Positions 9,565 through 18,132 of a stretch of DNA of 54,463 nucleotides are shown here, piece after piece. Source of the stretch: an uncultured Paracoccaceae bacterium. Lineage in GTDB: Bacteria; Pseudomonadota; Alphaproteobacteria; Rhodobacterales; Rhodobacteraceae. The notes under the pieces are model-generated. The model was given only the letters and a program-made list of their open reading frames with translations. It made no database searches and was not told the DNA's origin. Location of the stretch: the NCBI GenBank assembly GCA_947497185.1, contig CANMFL010000012.1, forward strand, positions 1-54,463. Direction: 5' to 3'. The position numbers and the translations under genes are program-made. Each line of letters begins with the position of its first letter. Position 1 is the stretch's first letter.

Positions 9565-10659
9565 ATGAGGTATATGACAGGCCTTTGCGTCTTCTTTGGA
9601 ACCTTAGTGCTGGCATGTGAAGAGACGTCCGGCCAAAGTGCCGAATGTGCTTCAGCGACCCAGAGCGTAGAGCACATTAATATAGAAGGGCTAAACGCAG
9701 AAATGGTCGATGTTTTGCAAGAAATCGTAAAGTGCTTACCGTCAGAAGAAGCTGCGCAAGAACATGCCGAAAACATCGGGGCCAATGCAGCAGTAGGTAT
9801 CCAATTAATTCTCAAAGATTTGTATCTGAACACACCCCCTGATCTGGTTACATTAAGAACACTTGGCGCGGAGAACCTGAATATCGTCCTGCACCCTCGT
9901 CGCGATGTGTTCACACACTCGACGCTTCTTACCGAAGCTGTGCGGCAGGCCAATTATGCGTGGACCATGGCTCTATTGCAGTCAGGAGCTGATCCGAATG
10001 GGTCAGGCAGCCTTATGGCATATGTTGCAGTAACAGAAATTTGGGATCCCCGCAGCAAATGGACAGCTCTCTTCCAAGATGGTGCACCGGCAATTCCTTT
10101 CCTTCAGGCCTATTTGGACTTTGGGGGGTACCTGAACACGACGCAGGACGGTGGCTACGGAAACGCACCCTTGATCCGTTCACCTGTCGGGAATTTAGCT
10201 GCAACGGTGTTTTTACTCGAACAAGGCGCAGACCCTTGGTTAACGGAAAACCCGCCTCGCAGATTGAATTTTAATAGCACGATGATGGGGCGTTATATTT
10301 TTGGATCACTGGCTGCGGATTTCAATGAAATTATGTACGTGCTTGTCACGCGTGGACTTTATACACCGCCCCCACAACCTGTTTATCAACCACTGGTACA
10401 TGATTTCTACTTGGAGTCTCTTGAAGAGCTTTCCGACGCTTCCGGTCCTGAGCGGCGTCATAAGCTATGGACATTGCAGAAGGTAGTCAGCGCAATGATC
10501 GCACGCAATGCCTTCGAACCGAGCCAGCGAATGTTAGAGCTTTTGGCAAGCAACCCGATACCGGATGACGAAGGCGGTTGGGTCTTACCTGAAGGCCAGC
10601 TGCATCAGGATTATGATGATGCACGCGTCGGCGCGACGCTTGGCTCAAATGTCTGGTAA
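9565..10659 (+). CDS. Ankyrin-repeat lipoprotein, likely lipase immunity
   Basis: This is a predicted lipoprotein of 364 residues. Starting at ATG 9565, the N-terminus is a short signal peptide with lipobox V-L-A-C (Cys at about residue 18). Reading is open further upstream, but that would overlap vgrG and hide the signal peptide. The mature part has ankyrin-like helices: LLTEAVRQANYAWTMALLQ followed by SGADPN, and AATVFLLEQGADPW. It sits between vgrG and a GxSxG lipase effector, the place where periplasmic immunity proteins (Tli type) of T6SS phospholipases are typically encoded, and several of those are lipoproteins. Role: binding and blocking the lipase in the periplasm of self cells, inferred from position, secretion signal and repeat type. 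Confidence 0.75.
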   Translation: MRYMTGLCVFFGTLVLACEETSGQSAECASATQSVEHINIEGLNAEMVDVLQEIVKCLPSEEAAQEHAENIGANAAVGIQLILKDLYLNTPPDLVTLRTLGAENLNIVLHPRRDVFTHSTLLTEAVRQANYAWTMALLQSGADPNGSGSLMAYVAVTEIWDPRSKWTALFQDGAPAIPFLQAYLDFGGYLNTTQDGGYGNAPLIRSPVGNLAATVFLLEQGADPWLTENPPRRLNFNSTMMGRYIFGSLAADFNEIMYVLVTRGLYTPPPQPVYQPLVHDFYLESLEELSDASGPERRHKLWTLQKVVSAMIARNAFEPSQRMLELLASNPIPDDEGGWVLPEGQLHQDYDDARVGATLGSNVW

Positions 10660-10662
10660 GGT

Positions 10663-12525
10663 GTGGTCTTGAATTCAACTCAAGTCAAAGGCGAAGCAAC
10701 AGATAAGGTCTGCTTAGACTTCGCGACATTCATGCTGTTGGATAATTACGAAAAAGATCCCGCATTGCTACAGCCTGAATGTGCAACCGCGATGCAAGAA
10801 ATCGACCGCAACTGGGATCGGGTTAATACCGCCAACATTGGAACACCGAAACGGTCTGGTTTCTACGCCACGATGTATACCCCAAAGGATGGAAACGACT
10901 GTCCTCCGACCCTAGCCGTTCGCGGAACTGTCTTCAGCGATGCACGCGGCATTGCATTTATGAAGCGTACAAAAATTTATCCAGAATTTGCTCCTGAAAA
11001 ATCCCAAGAATTCGCATTTGGGTGGGCGCCAGGATACAAGATTGATGAAGAGGACGAAGATCCTAGTACGTTGACCTCGTTGGGCTATATGGCTCGCAAA
11101 TTTGGCTTTATACAGCGGCTGACGCAGAGCGGTAATTGGCTTGAACTTTTTGCGACGCAGCAGCTGAATACAACGACCACTTCTCGCATACAGGTTATCC
11201 CGCCAAACGTTATTATCCCCGACAACTATCGTCACATCATTATCGAGGAAACCTATGAGGTTTGGATGAACCGTGATGAAGGCGATTGGGCAACAAATGT
11301 CATCCAAGGTATAGGAAAAGAGACCCTACAATACGGTACCGAATTGACGGATGCTGTGAATGAGGCAATGATCGAGGCCGAAAAGTTTGGCAAACAACTG
11401 CGTATTACCGGCCATTCTCTGGGTGGTGGTCTTGCAAGTGCCGCCGCGATCTACGCTAAAAAAATAGATCCCGAATACAAGATCTATGGGTTGGCCTATG
11501 ATGCTGCAGGTGTTCACGAACAGACTGCAGAACGGTTGAGGACGTCGCTCAACCTCGCTTCGGAGGCAAAGATTATCATGCGCGCGGTTGAGGATGAAAT
11601 CCTGACCTCTTTGGAAAAAGAGTCCGATTTTGTTCCTATTTTCTCAAGCCTTGTGCGGTTTACTGGATCGGAGATGCCATCTCCGATTGGCGCGTTTGAT
11701 ATCCGCAGAGGTATCAGCCCAGGTCCGATTGGTAACTCTTGGGCTGAAGGGAAGACGGCAGTTATCAAAGGGCATGAATACGCGCCAAAATGGGCGCGGA
11801 TGCCAAACTTGCTTGAAATTGGAAACCAAAGTCTTTTTCCAAATGTAGACGGCCGAAATCCAATGGTAACATGGTCAAATTTTGCCGGGCATTTTGCAGG
11901 CGCGTCAAACATGGATCAGGCGTTGGATAATTTACACAACGAAATTCAGAGCCGTGTACGCTCATATCAAAACGAACGCGATCAAATGGAACAGGCAGAG
12001 GTCGAGGCTGAACGGGAAAGTGAAACAGCAGATACAGTTCGCGAAGCGGCCGCAGAGAGATTGGAGGCAGAACGCGAAGCAGCTTCTGAGGCGGAAGAAG
12101 CCGCAGCAGAGGAACGGGCACGTGCTGTAGAGGCACAGGCCGAGGCCAACGAGCCAAAGGGCCTTCTAGGTTACCTCTACAACCGATACTATGACGACCC
12201 TAGGGACAACGTGCGTACAATCGGACAAGGTCTTCGCGAAATTGGCGACGAGGTCGGTGATTTAGGCAGCGCTTTAGGTGACGAAATCTTAGATGCGGGC
12301 CGCGAAGTCATCGATGAGGCGGGAGACGGTATAAACAATGTCACTGATGCAGTTGGTGACGGCCTAAATTATGCGTACGAACATACCGCGCAATACATGG
12401 TGGAATTCGGAAAATATACGACTGAACTAACGAGGACGGGGCCCCAATTTTTCCAGATAATTTTGGCTGTTGCCGCATATCATGACACTGAACTTTTGAC
12501 GTTCACATTTGCGATTGATCGATGA
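10663..12525 (+). CDS. T6SS lipase effector (Tle-like)
   Basis: This is a predicted secreted lipase/phospholipase of 620 residues that starts at GTG three bases after the upstream stop. The alpha/beta hydrolase core includes the class-3-lipase-like nucleophile elbow ITGHSLGGGLASAAAIY, with Ser252 in GHSLG. Candidate acid and base residues lie downstream (for example the Y-D-A-A-G-V-H segment and K-G-H-E-Y near 370) but cannot be fixed by eye. From about 440 to 505 there is a long Glu/Ala/Arg-rich coiled coil, then an amphipathic D/G-rich region with repeated G-D-x-(V/I/L). There is no signal peptide, as expected for T6SS delivery. Preceded by its presumed lipoprotein immunity and followed by DUF2169 and PAAR-like genes, it should attack membrane lipids in the prey periplasm. 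The exact Tle class is not assigned. Confidence 0.82.
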   Translation: MVLNSTQVKGEATDKVCLDFATFMLLDNYEKDPALLQPECATAMQEIDRNWDRVNTANIGTPKRSGFYATMYTPKDGNDCPPTLAVRGTVFSDARGIAFMKRTKIYPEFAPEKSQEFAFGWAPGYKIDEEDEDPSTLTSLGYMARKFGFIQRLTQSGNWLELFATQQLNTTTTSRIQVIPPNVIIPDNYRHIIIEETYEVWMNRDEGDWATNVIQGIGKETLQYGTELTDAVNEAMIEAEKFGKQLRITGHSLGGGLASAAAIYAKKIDPEYKIYGLAYDAAGVHEQTAERLRTSLNLASEAKIIMRAVEDEILTSLEKESDFVPIFSSLVRFTGSEMPSPIGAFDIRRGISPGPIGNSWAEGKTAVIKGHEYAPKWARMPNLLEIGNQSLFPNVDGRNPMVTWSNFAGHFAGASNMDQALDNLHNEIQSRVRSYQNERDQMEQAEVEAERESETADTVREAAAERLEAEREAASEAEEAAAEERARAVEAQAEANEPKGLLGYLYNRYYDDPRDNVRTIGQGLREIGDEVGDLGSALGDEILDAGREVIDEAGDGINNVTDAVGDGLNYAYEHTAQYMVEFGKYTTELTRTGPQFFQIILAVAAYHDTELLTFTFAIDR

Positions 12526-12559
12526 GGATATCATCCTCTATGACTTCAAAGGAACAATC

Positions 12560-13574
12560 GTGAACATTTCCTCAACCCTTCCCATTTCCCACACAGCATT
12601 CGCGCATTGGCACACCGATGACACCGAAATCGGCGTGGTCGTGGCGAAGGCGACTTTTGTATTGTCTGCCGAAGGGACCGTGCCGCAACTCCCGCCGCCT
12701 GACCTTGAGTTGGTCGATGTGTTCACCGGTGATCCGGCGACAAGTGCGCTGGACATTGAACAAGACATCGCACCCCCACAAGCCTAAAACGGACCTCATC
12801 ATACGAGGCACCGCACGTAGCTTCGAAGGCAAACCGCGCAGCGATTGGCCCGTTAGCATTATCATTCCTGACCGGCTCCATTACGGGTTTCATGTGCGGG
12901 GACCGTCGCAGTGGCTCAAACCCGGCCGGAAGTGGCAACTGTCGCAACCCGACCCCGTGACAGAAGTTCCGCTGACTTACGCCTTGGCCTATGGCGGTCA
13001 ATGCACCGATGGCGAAGATACGCACTTCTTTGAACAAAACCCCGCTGGCCTTGGCTTCATGACCGAAGCCGCTGCGACTGAATTGCAAAGCTGGGCCGCC
13101 CCACAGATCGGACTGCTCGCAGAATTTATGGCCGCCACGGCGTTTGAGCCTATGGCCGTTCATGGCACAATGCCGATCGCCAAAAGCTGGCTTCCGCGGC
13201 GTGCCGTAGCGGGCACTTTTGACAAAGCATGGGAACGTGACCGCCACCCCCGCATGCCGCTCGATTATGATCTCGGGTTCTGGAATGCAGCACCTCTGCG
13301 GCTTCAACTCGGCCCACACCTGCAAGGCGACGAGATGATTGAAATTACAGGCGTCTCTCACATACGCGAAACGGTGAGCTTACAGCTTCCGGGGGCGAAA
13401 CTGCTCCTGCAATCACGATCTTCTGCAGACGAACCGCCAATCCCGATGGCGCTCGATACGATCGACCTAGATGTCGAAACCATCGACGATGGTCATGTTG
13501 CGATGACCCTGCTCTGGCGTGCGATCGTGCCAGAGCGCGACGCCTTTTTCGATGCCGAAATTATCCGAGGATAA
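12560..13574 (+). pseudogene. DUF2169 T6SS accessory protein, frameshifted
   Basis: This is a DUF2169-family gene, an accessory/adaptor type found beside VgrG and PAAR-like genes. The start is GTG 12560 with AAAGGA upstream, giving NISSTLPISHTAFAHWHTDD. The first frame runs to TAA at 12787; the remaining family sequence (KTDLIIRGTAR, HYGFHVRGPSQW, PLTYALAYGGQ and on to 13574) is in the +1 frame. Removing one C from the five-C run at 12773-12777 joins them smoothly as D-I-A-P-H-K-P-K-T-D-L-I-I-R-G, which matches the family pattern. Everything else looks intact, so the break is either recent, phase-variable or a sequencing error. Its stop lies 4 bp before the DUF4150 gene. If truly broken, the lipase cassette lacks this loader. 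Confidence 0.8.
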
Positions 13575-13578
13575 ACAG

Positions 13579-13977
13579 ATGCACTCCGCCGCCCGCCATT
13601 CTGGCAAAAACGCGATTATCACCTGCATGGCCCCCGACGTGTGTAAAACGCAGGTCGGTAATGCTGTCGTTCCAATCCCTTACATGATCATTTCCAAGCT
13701 GGATTGGTCCGACAAAACATCCAAAGACGTCGAACTGACCGGCATGAAGGCCTTCAACATGGACGCCCGCACGAACAAGGTCACTGGCGACGAACCAGGC
13801 TCATTAGGCGGTGTGAAATCTGGTGTGAACAAGGGCTGGTGCCGCCCGCAATCCAATAAAACCAGCGTCTTTGTGAACGGAGCCGAGCTGCTTCAAAACA
13901 ACAACCTCTACGAGATGAATTGTTCTGGCCCTGAGGGTCCAGGGAACACCATCGGACGTTTGATGTATTTTGAATGA
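13579..13977 (+). CDS. PAAR-like DUF4150 spike tip
   Basis: This is a DUF4150 PAAR-like protein of 132 residues, starting at ATG 13579 with GAGGA upstream; open reading further upstream overlaps DUF2169 and is unlikely to be used. The sequence shows P-D-V-C-K-T near the N-terminus, VVPIPYMIIS, and a C-terminal NCSGPEGPGNT segment typical of the family. Proteins of this class cap the VgrG needle as a sharp tip and link to effectors. It closes the cassette vgrG / immunity / lipase / DUF2169 / DUF4150. There is no toxin extension, so it is a bare tip. It is distinct from the canonical PAAR protein at 17844-18101. Confidence 0.85.
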   Translation: MHSAARHSGKNAIITCMAPDVCKTQVGNAVVPIPYMIISKLDWSDKTSKDVELTGMKAFNMDARTNKVTGDEPGSLGGVKSGVNKGWCRPQSNKTSVFVNGAELLQNNNLYEMNCSGPEGPGNTIGRLMYFE

Positions 13978-14131
13978 TGGTAAGCGGCTAGTTTCCTTCG
14001 CAAGAAACAGCGGAGCTTCACTCAATCGCCTTCCGTTGTAGCCTGCTGGCCCCGAACACAAACCGCGTTGTTGTATCGCGCACGTGACGGTCGTCCTCGA
14101 TCTTTAACGCGCCGACTTCAGCGCCTTTGCA

Positions 14132-14240
14132 ATGCATCAGACTATCCGCATCTCACCAGGGCCTCGCTCATTGGCATACTGACGATACCGACGTTGGCAC
14201 CGTCCTCGCCAAAGCTACATTTGCCCTGTCCGCTACACCA
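14132..14240 (+). pseudogene. Remnant of a second DUF2169 gene
   Basis: In one frame this stretch reads GLAHWHTDDTDVGTVLAKAT followed by F-A-L-S-A, nearly the same as AFAHWHTDDTEIGVVVAKAT plus F-V-L-S-A in the DUF2169 gene 1.5 kb upstream. The ATG at 14132 (MHQTIRI) lies in a neighbouring frame, one base out, and the homology stops soon after 14240. It is a decayed 5' end of another DUF2169 gene, meaning a second cassette once stood here. Confidence 0.75.
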
Positions 14241-14346
14241 TTGCCTGAAAGCTTTGCACCAACATGCGGGCCGAGGACGTCACAGATACGATCTAACTGG
14301 CGCTGACGGCGTTTCGTTGCGACTACCGCAGCTTTGTTTCGAATAC

Positions 14347-14880
14347 CTAGGACAAATACATCCGCATAAGCAATTCCAGAGCTTTCATTTTGCTCGTGAG
14401 ACTTAACCTAATTCCCCAAGGTGTTTGTACCGCTCCTTGGTAAATCAACTTCCCTTGTCGGCTCAGGTATTGCGATTCCGCGTATTGAACCACGCGACGC
14501 CCCATGCCATCGCACTCAGGGCACATAGGATCCGGAGATTGGGCCAAGATAGGACCATCGGATCTGCAATACTTGCATGGCAAGTTCTTCACCTTCGACA
14601 ACTCGGTGTAATCCGCGTTCACAATATCCCACAACAGGTTCATGATGCTTGCTGCATTGAATGTCAGTTGGTTTTCAATCTCCTTACGTCGTTCTCTTAT
14701 ATAAAGCTGAATGTCGGGACGTTGCATAAGCCGTGCTGCATTCACGTCCGCATTTTTAACCGCATAACCCGCGCGCCGATAAGCTGCCGCGGCATTTCCG
14801 TCCTGCAAGAACTCCAAACAAAATCTCGCATGCTTGTCTTTTATAGCCTGTCTCATCTTTGCCTCGTTTTCTAAATTCAA
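14347..14880 (-). CDS. Orphan phage terminase small subunit
   Basis: This 177-residue protein is of the terminase small subunit type, the DNA-recognition part of tailed-phage packaging motors. The N-terminal helix-turn-helix part shows K-H-A-R-F-C-x-E-(F/Y)-L-x-D-G-N-A-A-A-A-Y-R-R-A-G-Y and then AARLMQRPDIQLYIRERR, the usual family pattern. Around 100-125 there are two CxxC pairs (CKYC and CPEC), a possible zinc knuckle. No large terminase, portal or capsid gene is nearby, so it is an orphan. It is on the opposite strand to its T6SS neighbours and no clear ribosome site precedes it. It may be a prophage scrap or a co-opted DNA-binding protein. Confidence 0.8.
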   Translation of the reverse strand: MNLENEAKMRQAIKDKHARFCLEFLQDGNAAAAYRRAGYAVKNADVNAARLMQRPDIQLYIRERRKEIENQLTFNAASIMNLLWDIVNADYTELSKVKNLPCKYCRSDGPILAQSPDPMCPECDGMGRRVVQYAESQYLSRQGKLIYQGAVQTPWGIRLSLTSKMKALELLMRMYLS

Positions 14881-15789
14881 TGTTAACGACTATTACATAG
14901 ATTTTGGACGCACTCCCCCACCCGTACTTGCCCCCCAATCCCTTGGAGCAAGATCCTCATAATCTTCCTATCCACGCAATGCCGTTTATCGATGGCCAGC
15001 CGCCTGCCCGTAAGCTTTTCACTTACCCCAGATAATCGTTTTACCGGTCTGGTCCCCCGTACATAGTGTCGGGTGGGTTTAAATATGCGCTTCTTGTGGT
15101 CCTAGAGGATGTCAGTTGTCACAGGGCCGGGTGAGTGGTCCCAGAAGGTATACGTTTTTGAAAAGCGGGAAACGCGAACCGAGGCAGCTATCTTTACCAA
15201 GCGCGAGATTGTGTATCTCACAGCCAGGGAAAACAGCCGCATAAACCCTGACGTGATCCAAAGCTGAAAGGGCTCAGCAAATGAATCGAGATCACGGTAT
15301 GTATTTCGGCAAAAGTATAGATGAGTCATGGACTGCACATTTCCACCGCGAAACCGCGATCGTTATCTGTGCGCATCCTGCGCTCTCTTCACCCAAAAAT
15401 CTGGGTTCGTCGTTTTTATATTTCACGGAATTTTCGTTGTCACTATGAAAAACTATCAAACTAGCGGTTGTTCACACTTTTTCATGAAATACATATGCGA
15501 AAGTTAAGAAAACGGATCCTCTTCCTTCAAGATCAACAGCACTTTTGGTATAAATATGCAAAAAAATGATGTCATTTTGTTAACCTTTGTTAGCATTTTG
15601 TACGATTGATGAAGTTCACAGATGCAGCATGGATCACCATATGAGTGTCGGACACTTCGGCCTCGACGGCGGCAGTCAAATTGTAAACAACCCTATGTCC
15701 AGAATATGATCAATCGCCACATTTTCAACTTTGAATTGCTTACTTCCACTGTTAACTTCCCCAGTAATTTATATGTTTAGGGTAGTTTA
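14881..15789. other. Long gap upstream of second vgrG
   Basis: About 900 bp with one possible small gene (15109-15267, listed separately). From about 15400 to 15780 the sequence is AT-rich and probably holds the promoter and long leader of the VgrG operon that starts at 15790, but no specific boxes can be named with confidence. Confidence 0.4.
15109..15267 (+). CDS. Possible small protein, 52 residues
   Basis: An ATG-to-TGA frame of 52 codons with protein-like composition: charged beta/helix pattern QKVYVFEKRETRTEAAIFT, then K-R-E-I-V-Y-L-T-A-R-E-N. The AGAGG directly abutting the ATG is too close to be a good ribosome site. No family is recognised. It might be a fragment of a longer lost gene. 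Confidence 0.3.
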   Translation: MSVVTGPGEWSQKVYVFEKRETRTEAAIFTKREIVYLTARENSRINPDVIQS

Positions 15790-17844
15790 ATGAACGCGCG
15801 ATTTAAGCAAGACGAACGCATGGGCCAACTTCACACGGCCTTAGGTGCAAACACTCTCGTACTATTGCGGATGACCACCGAAGAGCACGTCAACGATCTG
15901 TTCACCATTCGCGTTGATGCACTGGCCGAACGCAACGATCTTGATTTCGACGCGCTCATCGGCACCCACGCGACGGTCGAGCTGACCTCATATGACAACC
16001 CTGATGTTCCTTTCGACGGTATTATTTCCGAAGTGAACTTTGACGGGCTGCATGAAAACGGTTGGCGCTACACCCTGACACTGAAACCGTGGATGTGGCT
16101 GGCTGGATTGCGTCGCAACCAACGGATTTACCACGAGAAGACTGTGGTTGAGATCCTCGACGAATTGCTCGCACCCTACTCCGGTCTTGGTGAACCTGCC
16201 GTCGAAAAACGTCTGACAGGCTCATATCCGACCCTCGAATACACCGTGCAATACCGCGAGAGCGATCTGGATTTTGCGACGCGCTTGATGGAGCGGTTCG
16301 GGATTTCGTACCACTTCAAACATGACCAAGGTTCGCACACTTTGGTGCTGACCGACGCGATCACGTCGCACGACCCCCTGCCCGGCGCTGCGCGTTTGTT
16401 CAAGATCGTGGCCGAAGGAAACCGCGCGACCGACGAAGAGCACTTTACCGAAATGCGCCCCGGTCGTCGCCTGACGACAGGCGGAATTCGCCTGACCGAT
16501 TACAACTTTAAAAAGCCAACCGCCTCGATGGAAACCGATCGGATGGGCGACGCGGCTTATACTCAAGGCCAGATCGAAAGCTACGATTATCCGGGCGATT
16601 ATCCGGATCAAGGCACCGGCAAACTGGTTGCACGTCTGCGCACCTTGCAAGAACGCGGCCAAGATCACCGGCACCAAGCCAAAGGCGATGTCGCCTCAAT
16701 GCGCGCAGGCCTGATCGTTGATATAAAAGGCGACACCGTCACCGGCGTCGATGATCCCTGCGTCTGCCTATCAGCAAGCCACAGCTTTGCCACCGCGTCA
16801 TTTGCATCTGGCCAAGGCAACTCAGAACCGACTTACGAAGGCTCCTACGTGCTGCTGCCGATCTCAGCTCCGCTCGCGCCCGAACGGAAAACCAAGCTGC
16901 CTATCGTACATGGCCCCCAAACCGCAGTGGTCGTCGGCGAAGGCGAGATTGATTGCGACGAATACGGCCGCATCCTCGTGCATTTTCACTGGGACCTCGA
17001 CAATCGCTATTCAATGCGCTGCCGCGTGTCCCAAAACTGGGCCGGCAAAGGCTGGGGCGGCATGGTCATCCCGCGCATCGGAATGGAGGTCGTCGTCGAA
17101 TTCCTCGAAGGCAACCCCGACAAGCCGCTGGTTACAGGCTGCGTTTACAATGGCAAAAACGACGTCCCCTACCCGCTTCCCGCAAACAAAACAAAGTCTA
17201 CGTTCAAGACCGACACTCACAAGGGCGGCGGCTTTAACGAGCTGATGTTCGAAGACGAAAAAGACCAAGAATTGATCTACATGCATGGTCAGAAGGACCA
17301 ACAGATCGACATTCTGAATGATCGGAATAAGACCATCGGTCAGGACCAATCGGAAAGCGTCGGGCGTGATAAATCGATCTCTGTCGGCCAAGATCACACC
17401 GAGGTTGTGGGTCGTGACGAGACCATAAATATCGGCCGCGATGTACAATACACGGTTGGACAAAACCAGATCGAAAACTACGGCAAAGACCACGTCCACA
17501 ACGTCGCAAACATCCACAAACAGGATATTTTCGCCGACCACTTGACCCAGGTCGGGCGCAACGCCGAACACACGGTTCTTGGTAAATCGACGCTGAACGT
17601 AAACCAATCCATCACCAATAACACCAAAGTTCACACGCTTATGGCCTTCCAAAAGTTCGTGATTAAAGGTCCGGGCGGTAAAATCACCCTTGATGCTTCC
17701 GGCGTCACAATCGAGGGTGCGCAGATCAAGCTCAAGGGCAACGTGTCAATGGGCGGCTCAGGCGGCTCTCAAGTACCCACACTGCAAGGTGCTGCAAACG
17801 CAGGTCTGCCACTGGTCGAGGAATGCCCGAAGGAGGGTGAATAA
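15790..17844 (+). CDS. vgrG: VgrG spike protein (second copy)
   Basis: This is a 684-residue VgrG. The gp27-like and OB-fold parts are very close to the first VgrG, with long identical blocks such as LTGSYPTLEYTVQYRESD, VVVGEGEIDCDEYGRILVHF and GWGGMVIPRIGMEVVVEFLE. The needle differs: here it is a regular series of short repeats (S-V-G-R-D-K, S-V-G-Q-D-H, V-V-G-R-D-E, N-I-G-R-D-V, T-V-G-Q-N-Q and so on) ending in a KGPGGKITLDASGVTIEGAQ segment of the DUF2345/gp5 C-terminal type. There is no toxin extension. Its stop overlaps the start of the PAAR gene (TAATG), opening the cassette VgrG-PAAR-DUF4123-protease-immunity. Confidence 0.95.
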   Translation: MNARFKQDERMGQLHTALGANTLVLLRMTTEEHVNDLFTIRVDALAERNDLDFDALIGTHATVELTSYDNPDVPFDGIISEVNFDGLHENGWRYTLTLKPWMWLAGLRRNQRIYHEKTVVEILDELLAPYSGLGEPAVEKRLTGSYPTLEYTVQYRESDLDFATRLMERFGISYHFKHDQGSHTLVLTDAITSHDPLPGAARLFKIVAEGNRATDEEHFTEMRPGRRLTTGGIRLTDYNFKKPTASMETDRMGDAAYTQGQIESYDYPGDYPDQGTGKLVARLRTLQERGQDHRHQAKGDVASMRAGLIVDIKGDTVTGVDDPCVCLSASHSFATASFASGQGNSEPTYEGSYVLLPISAPLAPERKTKLPIVHGPQTAVVVGEGEIDCDEYGRILVHFHWDLDNRYSMRCRVSQNWAGKGWGGMVIPRIGMEVVVEFLEGNPDKPLVTGCVYNGKNDVPYPLPANKTKSTFKTDTHKGGGFNELMFEDEKDQELIYMHGQKDQQIDILNDRNKTIGQDQSESVGRDKSISVGQDHTEVVGRDETINIGRDVQYTVGQNQIENYGKDHVHNVANIHKQDIFADHLTQVGRNAEHTVLGKSTLNVNQSITNNTKVHTLMAFQKFVIKGPGGKITLDASGVTIEGAQIKLKGNVSMGGSGGSQVPTLQGAANAGLPLVEECPKEGE

Positions 17845-18101
17845 TGATCCCGATTGCACGCCTCGGCGATAAACACGTCTGCCCAATCCACGGCCCAAAT
17901 GCAATTGTGTCCGGCGGAAAAGCCATGATTGACGGCAAACCCGTCGCCCGCATGGGCGACAAAACCGCCTGCGGTGCGACGATCATTATGGGATCATCGA
18001 TGTCGACCGATGACGGCAAACCCGTCGCTTACGTTGGCTGCGCAACGTCGCATGGCGGGGCAATTGTTTCAGGCTCGCCTGCACACAAGATCCTGCCGTA
18101 A
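17844..18101 (+). CDS. PAAR spike-tip protein
   Basis: A stand-alone PAAR protein of 85 residues. It has repeated short beta motifs with I-V-S-G-G-K-A-M-I-D-G-K-P-V-A-R-M-G-D-K and a second matching turn T-D-D-G-K-P-V-A-Y-V-G, with conserved Cys and His residues (H11, C13, H16 and later C/H) suited to bind the single zinc at the tip. It caps the VgrG encoded immediately upstream (overlapping stop/start). It lacks any toxin fusion, so the effector is carried through the DUF4123 adaptor that follows 31 bp later. Confidence 0.92.
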   Translation: MIPIARLGDKHVCPIHGPNAIVSGGKAMIDGKPVARMGDKTACGATIIMGSSMSTDDGKPVAYVGCATSHGGAIVSGSPAHKILP

Positions 18102-18132
18102 GGGCTGCTAAAGCGATTATTGCAGGGAAACC

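Noticed and set aside
15102..15338. Minus-strand frame of 78 codons
   Set aside because: It overlaps the more protein-like plus-strand frame at 15109-15267 and has no recognisable features or ribosome site.
17300..17560. Regularly repeated short units resembling a repeat array
   Set aside because: These are in-frame beta-helix repeats of the VgrG needle, not a CRISPR or intergenic repeat.
17011..17652. Minus-strand frame of 213 codons opposite the second vgrG
   Set aside because: Mirror of the repeat-rich VgrG needle; no independent features.
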